NCBI GenBank assembly: GCA_029262615.1
Contig: JAJCZD010000013.1
Span: 87,609-151,608 of the forward strand
Length of the DNA stretch: 64,000 bases
Source: Candidatus Babelota bacterium
GTDB lineage: Bacteria > Babelota > Babeliae > Babelales > Vermiphilaceae
Direction: 5' to 3'
In this document: positions 59,546-64,000 of the stretch, piece by piece
How the letters are laid out: each line of letters starts with the position of its first letter
Position numbering within the stretch: the stretch's first letter is position 1
Notes under the pieces: model-generated
The model's input: the letters and a program-made list of their open reading frames with translations, nothing else
Told to the model about the DNA's origin: nothing
Database searches by the model: none
Position numbers and translations under genes: made by a program

Positions 59546-60388
59546 CTATTGCTTAGTTTTCAATGTTGTGATTATAGATTTTATTTCCTGAGGCATTGCC
59601 TCATAAATCGACTTATAAAGTTCATCTGTTAAATCAAAAAAGTATCCTTGTTTGGATTTTTCTATAATTGTTTTCAATAAGAGTGCTTGCGGGTAGTTCT
59701 TTAGATTTGCAAGAGTTGCAGCAAGGTTTGCCAATGGGGATAAATCATAAAATAATAAAAAAACATGATCATTTTTTTTCTGCAACACGCTTATTGTCTT
59801 ATTGTCCCAGAAAAGTATTTGACTTTGCGTATGTAATGTAATTTTTTTGGTAGCTATTGTTGCATTTTTATAGCACAGAACAAGAAAATTATTCTCTTTT
59901 TTAATATTCCATAACCTATCCTCACCTTTATTTTGTTCTTCTTTTGCTTGAGTAAATATTTCTTCGGTGATTTGGCACTTTTGTTCTAAATCAAAGTATT
60001 TTGCTCGTATGTTCTTTGGCATGGTAAGTAAAGGTATATCATTCAAATTACACTGTAGCATGAGTAGTCGATCTTTTAGTATTAAGCAGTCAGGCCAATG
60101 GCCAAAAGAAGTATCATGTTCCTCAAGAGTAATATCTGTTATTTTGCTCAATGGGAAAATGAAATCAGAGATAATATCTTCTTTTACTCGATCATCTAGT
60201 TCTTGGGGTAAGACAGGAAATTTTTTTTGGAATTGTTCTAAGCAGCTGTTACGAATTCTTTTTAGGCAAATATTTACTAATTTTGGTACCGATAATTGAG
60301 AGGTGTTTTCTGAAATTTGAGCATCCTCTGGTTTCATCCCATACATAGAAAAAAAGAACAATAAGAGAAACTTAAACTTACTCATCAT
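59546..60388 (-). CDS. secreted protein of unknown function
   Basis: A 280-aa product with a short signal (F-L-L-L-F-F-F-S-M-Y-G-M-K). Residues about 34-75 contain L-V-N-I-C-L-K-R-I followed by V-L-P-Q-E-L-D-D-R-V-K-E-D-I-I, an L-P-x-E-L element like that of the LRR protein at 17171-18376 and faintly like F-box or SOCS-type starts. The middle is strand-rich (I-L-F-W-D-N-K-T-I-S-V-L), perhaps a partial propeller, and the end is helical. Not recognised. It abuts the preceding small gene tail to tail. Confidence 0.7.
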   Translation of the reverse strand: MMSKFKFLLLFFFSMYGMKPEDAQISENTSQLSVPKLVNICLKRIRNSCLEQFQKKFPVLPQELDDRVKEDIISDFIFPLSKITDITLEEHDTSFGHWPDCLILKDRLLMLQCNLNDIPLLTMPKNIRAKYFDLEQKCQITEEIFTQAKEEQNKGEDRLWNIKKENNFLVLCYKNATIATKKITLHTQSQILFWDNKTISVLQKKNDHVFLLFYDLSPLANLAATLANLKNYPQALLLKTIIEKSKQGYFFDLTDELYKSIYEAMPQEIKSIITTLKTKQ

Positions 60389-60603
60389 CTTAACCTCTGT
60401 TGTATCTTACCAGTAAAATATTTATAGGGTAAATAGTTATTAAGAGAATGGCCAACAGTCTGTTGTTTTCTTTCTTTTTCAGTTTTTGTTCATTTTTCAA
60501 TAAGCTCCAAAAGAGGATCTAAAGCTTCTAAAATGCAAATAAAAAAGCCATTCTTGTGTTGCTCAAGTGCATATTGGATGAATTAACAAATGCCATCAAA
60601 GGA

Positions 60604-61626
60604 TTAGGAAAGGAATGTATTTTGCCCTAAAAACTTCTGCTTTAAGAGGGGAATCATGCGGGGAGGGATTTGGCGGCCGCGGGGAGTCTTCTGCAAGAAC
60701 CCCTTTCTGATCAAGAAGGGCTCATAAACTGATTCTAGCGTGTCTTTATCCTCGCCGATAAGAGAAGCTAGCGTTTCAAGGCCAACGGGTCCTCCGTTGA
60801 AATTTTCAATGATTTTACGCAATAATAAATTGTCGACCTTGGTCAAGCCTTCTTCGTCAATTCCCAAGAACCTGAGCGCTTGTGCTACTATGGCCTGCGT
60901 TGCCTTATTCTTGTTAGTAACTTGAGCAAAATCGCGTACGCGGCGCATTAGTTTTTTTGCTATACGCGGTGTGCCACGAGAACTTTTTGCAATCAACATT
61001 GCTGATTCTTTTGAGATATCGCATTTTAAGAACTTTGAAGTTTGTAAAATGATTTGGGCTAAATCTTTTTCTTCATAAAAATCTAATCGTTCGGTAATGC
61101 CAAAACGTGAGCGCAAGGGTGCGGAGATCCTACCACTTTTTGTGGTAGCACCAATTAAGGTGAATGGATTGATTGGCAGATTAACCGATTTAGCTCCAGC
61201 TCCTTGACCAATAATGATATCAACACGAAAGTGTTCCATTGCGCTATACAACACTTCCTCAACGGCAGTAGGCATGCGATGAATCTCATCGATAAATAAA
61301 ATATCTTTTGGTTCCAAGCTGGATAAAATTGCAACCAAATCTCCGGTACGCTCCATCATAGGACCAGAACAGATTTTAATATGTACACCCATTACATTGG
61401 CCATAATTTGAGATAAAGTAGTTTTTCCTAAACCAGGTGGACCAAACAATAAAAAATGGTCTAACGGCTCATCACGTTCTTTTGCTGCGGTAGTATAAAC
61501 TTGAAGTTTTTGTTTAAGTTCTTTTTGTCCCAAATACTCATCAAAGGTTTTGGGCACAAAATCATATGCTTTTTCTTCTGGTGTTTCTTGTAATGAAAGG
61601 ATATTAAATTCTTCTGAATTTTCCAT
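60604..61626 (-). CDS. ruvB: Holliday junction branch migration helicase RuvB
   Basis: RuvB is the AAA+ motor that drives Holliday junction migration with RuvA. The 340-aa product has Walker A G-P-P-G-L-G-K-T-T (62-70), Walker B F-I-D-E-I-H (111-116), sensor R-S-R-F-G-I-T-E-R-L, R-G-T-P-R-I-A and the C-terminal winged helix with K-T-P-R-G-R. All are typical. ruvA and ruvC are not adjacent. The 215-nt gap to its left holds only a short degenerate fragment. Confidence 0.97.
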   Translation of the reverse strand: MENSEEFNILSLQETPEEKAYDFVPKTFDEYLGQKELKQKLQVYTTAAKERDEPLDHFLLFGPPGLGKTTLSQIMANVMGVHIKICSGPMMERTGDLVAILSSLEPKDILFIDEIHRMPTAVEEVLYSAMEHFRVDIIIGQGAGAKSVNLPINPFTLIGATTKSGRISAPLRSRFGITERLDFYEEKDLAQIILQTSKFLKCDISKESAMLIAKSSRGTPRIAKKLMRRVRDFAQVTNKNKATQAIVAQALRFLGIDEEGLTKVDNLLLRKIIENFNGGPVGLETLASLIGEDKDTLESVYEPFLIRKGFLQKTPRGRQIPPRMIPLLKQKFLGQNTFLS

Positions 61627-61686
61627 TATTTAATTCTACGTTAAAATTGAATCTTCTAGTGTGCTTATCACAATCAAGGGGTAGTC

Positions 61687-62082
61687 CTACTTGGAATAAT
61701 CTACTTTCTTTATTTTTGCCCATACTTTTTCTAAGTTTTTTATTTTACTATCAAAGTCTGCCCAGTCTTTACGTTTATTAACTAATGTACGAATCTTCTT
61801 TTTATCTTTTGATGTTAATGATTTTGCACATAAGATATCAGAGAGAGCTGAAATATCATCGACTGCTTCCCATATTAGGTTAATCTTGTTATCTATGGCA
61901 GTAATGATTTTTCCTTGAGGAATATCCTTATGTTGTTTTTTCCCTTGGTGGGGATAAGTCCTAAATTTCTTTTGTGCTTCTAAATACTGCGTAACTTCAT
62001 CCGATTCTTTATTTTGATTTGAGATCTGCATTGCTGATAGTAAAAGTGGGAAAACCAAAAGTTTTAATGCTATTTTTTTCAT
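61687..62082 (-). CDS. small secreted helical protein
   Basis: A 131-aa product with a signal peptide (A-L-K-L-L-V-F-P-L-L-L-S-A-M-Q). The mature part is Lys-rich and helical (A-V-D-D-I-S-A-L-S-D-I-L-C, K-K-I-R-T-L-V-N-K-R-K-D-W-A-D-F-D-S-K-I-K-N-L-E). Not recognised. AAGGGA precedes the ATG. Same strand as ruvB and the next gene, spaced by about 50-60 nt on either side. Confidence 0.65.
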   Translation of the reverse strand: MKKIALKLLVFPLLLSAMQISNQNKESDEVTQYLEAQKKFRTYPHQGKKQHKDIPQGKIITAIDNKINLIWEAVDDISALSDILCAKSLTSKDKKKIRTLVNKRKDWADFDSKIKNLEKVWAKIKKVDYSK

Positions 62083-62134
62083 TATAATCCCTTAGGAGCT
62101 ATCTTGAGATAAAATATTAAATTCTTCAGTAGTA

Positions 62135-62683
62135 TTATTCACTATTAAATAGATCGGTTATAAGGTCAATAAAACCGTCGTCAGGCTCTAAGTAGTTACA
62201 CCCGCTTTGTGTCGTTACTAGTTCTTTATCTAAAGAATCAAACATATCAATTAAAATGTATAAGTCATGGCGTAATTGTTCCAATTTCCAATCATCTATC
62301 AAGCTTGGATATTTTTTTAATTTATTTTTCATTTCAGGTATTAATAAAAGAGCGAGTGGATAAATTTGTTTTGCTTGATCAATCATTTTTTGTAAAATTT
62401 GGACAATTAGAGTTTTGCCTATTTTTTGGGCCAAGAGATCAAGTTTTTCTTTTTGTAATTCATCACATTGGCAAGTTGAATCTATATGTAAGCGTGTAAC
62501 ATCATATTTGTCTAGAATTTCTATCCAGTCTTTTAAATATTGCTCAATAAGATGTTCTGATTTATCAATTTCATTTTCTGCTTGTACTACATGATGAGTT
62601 TTAGTATTTTTTCTTTCAACCAGATTGTTAGTTGCTTTTGCAGATAAACAAGTAATAAAAAGGAATAAAATTAATTTTTCCAT
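62135..62683 (-). CDS. small secreted helical protein
   Basis: A 182-aa product with a signal peptide (L-I-L-F-L-F-I-T-C-L-S-A-K-A). The mature part is helical with C-Q-C near the middle and an acidic C-terminus ending D-L-I-T-D-L-F-N-S-E. I chose the ATG at 62683, which places the signal peptide at the N-terminus; the upstream ATG at 62740 would add 19 residues overlapping the divergent gene. Function unknown. Confidence 0.62.
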   Translation of the reverse strand: MEKLILFLFITCLSAKATNNLVERKNTKTHHVVQAENEIDKSEHLIEQYLKDWIEILDKYDVTRLHIDSTCQCDELQKEKLDLLAQKIGKTLIVQILQKMIDQAKQIYPLALLLIPEMKNKLKKYPSLIDDWKLEQLRHDLYILIDMFDSLDKELVTTQSGCNYLEPDDGFIDLITDLFNSE

Positions 62684-62766
62684 ATGGTAACGTATACCTT
62701 TCGGAAGCGTTGTGAGATATATAGTAAATGTATCATGCATGTTTTATTTTCAAAAGAGGTTTTACT

Positions 62767-63048
62767 ATGAAGCGATTAGTTTTAATTTCTATTTTTTCAA
62801 TAATGTCTATAAATGGCATGATGGAAGAAGAAAATTTTGAAGAAGCCCATCGTTTATTAAATCCCAACAAGCCTTCGATCCAGGTAAAAGAAAAACCAGA
62901 GTCAGTTATTCTCTGGTGTTGTTGCTGTTGTATGTGCACCGAAAATGAAACCGGTGGAACCAATATTCATCTGCTTCCGGAGTCTGGTTGCATAATAACA
63001 AGACTTTTTAAATGCATCTGCCCATGTTTTGGCCAAGGGTCACGTTAG
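62767..63048 (+). CDS. small secreted poly-Cys protein
   Basis: A 93-aa product with a signal peptide (V-L-I-S-I-F-S-I-M-S-I-N-G-M) and an unusual run W-C-C-C-C-C-M-C, plus C-I-C-P-C near the end. Cysteine runs next to hydrophobic residues are typical of eukaryotic S-acylated proteins; metal binding or disulfides are alternatives. I chose the ATG at 62767 with AAAGAGG ahead, over an ATG at 62728. The stop overlaps the rodA stop by 4 nt (TTAG). Function unknown. Confidence 0.6.
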   Translation: MKRLVLISIFSIMSINGMMEEENFEEAHRLLNPNKPSIQVKEKPESVILWCCCCCMCTENETGGTNIHLLPESGCIITRLFKCICPCFGQGSR

Positions 63049-64000
63049 GATGATTTTTGAGGCATCCAATAATGCTCAGTGATAGTATGTCGATGCATAA
63101 AAATATTGTTACACCAGCCCAAACTAGCAAAGCAAATCCATAAGTTACTCAAGCCATAACTCAAAAATGGTAAAGGGATGCCAACGATTGGCATAAGACC
63201 AATTACCATGCAAATGTTTATAATGGTACACAACAATAAATGGATTGCCAGGCCAAGTGCTAAGATTGCAAGCAGTGGGTTGGATAAAGAAAAAATGAGC
63301 CAAAAGAGCCGGAAAAAAAGCAAACAAAATAATAGTAAAATAAAAAATGCACCGAAAAAACCCCATTCTTCACAAATTACCGAAAAAATAAAATCGGTTC
63401 TAGATTCTGGCAGAAAGCGTAATTTATTTTGAATGCCTTTCAAGAATCCGTTGCCAAACATACCACCAGAGCCTATTGCAATCTTTGATTGTTCAATATG
63501 ATATCGTTCTTTTTTATCTGAACCGTATCCCAAAAAAACATGAATACGGTTTTTTTGGTACGGTTTTAGCATGTACCAAGAAAAGGGTGCAGTGATCAAA
63601 AGAAATGCAAATCCATAGGTAAAAAATTTTGTATCAATATTCAAAAACCACAATAATAATAGCCCGGTGAAAAGTAATACTAAAGCGGTGCCTAGATCGG
63701 GCTGTTTTAGTATAAGTAAGAAACTGGCAAAAAGCATGCCAATAATGGGAAAAAATGTTTTTAGATATTCCGAAGGTCGTTGATGTTGCATAATAAAAAT
63801 TACAAATGCCGGAAAAAATAATTTAGTAAGCTCAGATGGTTGCAAACGAATAATATATAGATCAAGCCAACGTTGTGCTCCCATTCCAATTTTGCCTTTG
63901 AAAAGTGTAAAGATTAGCAGCGCAATCACGCCAAAGTAAGCAAAAAAGCCCCAGCGAATCAATGCCCGATAATCAACAAAAGAAAATAATAAATATAATC
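63045..64000 (-). CDS. rodA: rod-shape peptidoglycan polymerase RodA (5' end outside window)
   Basis: RodA is the SEDS glycosyltransferase of the elongation machinery. The visible 318 codons run open to the right edge, with no stop before position 64000, so the first helix or so is missing; the TTG at 63962 is not the true start. Diagnostic parts are G-A-Q-R-W-L-D-L, R-L-Q-P-S-E-L-T-K, Q-P-D-L-G-T-A-L, Q-S-K-I-A-I-G-S-G-G-M-F-G-N-G, F-L-P-E-S-R-T-D-F-I-F-S-V-I-C-E-E-W-G and G-I-P-L-P-F-L-S-Y-G. It pairs functionally with mreC at 9651. Confidence 0.93.
   Translation of the reverse strand, partial: LYLLFSFVDYRALIRWGFFAYFGVIALLIFTLFKGKIGMGAQRWLDLYIIRLQPSELTKLFFPAFVIFIMQHQRPSEYLKTFFPIIGMLFASFLLILKQPDLGTALVLLFTGLLLLWFLNIDTKFFTYGFAFLLITAPFSWYMLKPYQKNRIHVFLGYGSDKKERYHIEQSKIAIGSGGMFGNGFLKGIQNKLRFLPESRTDFIFSVICEEWGFFGAFFILLLFCLLFFRLFWLIFSLSNPLLAILALGLAIHLLLCTIINICMVIGLMPIVGIPLPFLSYGLSNLWICFASLGWCNNIFMHRHTITEHYWMPQKSS

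Noticed and set aside
59546..60388. SOCS-box-like segment near residues 34-60
   Set aside because: The similarity is a few residues only; SOCS boxes are not established in bacteria, so I do not claim it.
60490..60585. Possible remnant of a gene left of ruvB (minus strand, ...L-D-P-L-L-E-L-I-E-K)
   Set aside because: Needs a frameshift to give even 30 residues; too short to assign.
1..64000. CRISPR arrays, rRNA genes, intact insertion sequences and a replication origin
   Set aside because: Searched by eye on both strands; no regular spaced repeats, rRNA-like stretches, transposase frames or DnaA-box clusters were seen.

Overview
The window is an AT-rich bacterial chromosome segment that uses the standard bacterial code (TGA acts as a stop, for example in ATGA start/stop overlaps). 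I recognise about 30 housekeeping genes: an ATP-dependent DNA ligase, rsmG, gatC, gatA, mreC, sppA, rpmE, prfA, nupC, pyrG, brnQ, ppsA, galU, pheS, dnaE, yicC, yebC, ruvB, rodA and four tRNAs. Mixed among them are about 34 predicted secreted proteins with N-terminal signal peptides. Many of these carry eukaryote-like or repeat domains: ankyrin repeats, leucine-rich repeats, F-box-like and SKP1/BTB-like segments, a parallel beta-helix, delta-60 repeats, 2H phosphoesterase-like and Nudix-like domains, and an alkaline-ceramidase-like membrane enzyme. This mix suggests a host-dependent Gram-negative-type bacterium living in protists, most like Candidatus Dependentiae (TM6). That placement is inferred from gene content, not from a marker tree.

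Layout. 1-11.3 kb: DNA ligase (cut by the window edge), a DxKxxD decarboxylase/hexulose-phosphate-synthase-like enzyme, rsmG, a MATE exporter, gatCA, an ankyrin protein, a PAP2-like protein, mreC and sppA. 11.5-17 kb: an accessory island that starts at a tRNA cluster (Val, Asn, Asp). It holds a Hint-toxin gene, two paralogous putative immunity genes plus a third small gene, an ankyrin protein, an unrecognised protein with a nuclease-like motif, and a frameshifted serine recombinase. 17-31 kb: mostly envelope or secreted proteins (an LRR protein with an F-box-like motif, a double beta-barrel of the Legionella MOMP/Lpg1974 type, a ceramidase-like protein, delta-60, ankyrin and beta-helix proteins), with a CPA2 antiporter and rpmE-prfA. 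31-42 kb: nucleoside import and CTP synthesis, a glycosyltransferase, secreted proteins of unknown role, brnQ, and a PEBP-ppsA pair. 42-45 kb: a tightly packed minus-strand run of five small secreted proteins. 45-52.5 kb: galU, pheS, tRNA-Phe and dnaE. 52.5-57.5 kb: a plus-strand run of five secreted proteins (LRR, SKP1-like plus LRR, two 2H-like proteins, Nudix-like). 57.5-64 kb: yicC-yebC, ruvB, small secreted proteins and rodA.

Two themes cross the window. First, convergent genes are packed unusually tightly: six pairs share a 4-nt stop-codon overlap and two more abut exactly, leaving no room for a terminator. Second, many secreted proteins share a signal-peptide end of the type F/L-A-M followed by D, E or Q. 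The strongest candidates for new biology are the secreted 2H-2H-Nudix operon, the ceramidase-like protein with its full catalytic set, the SKP1-like/F-box-like LRR proteins, and the tRNA-linked Hint-toxin/immunity island. Every functional statement here rests on motif recognition by eye; no database search was run.
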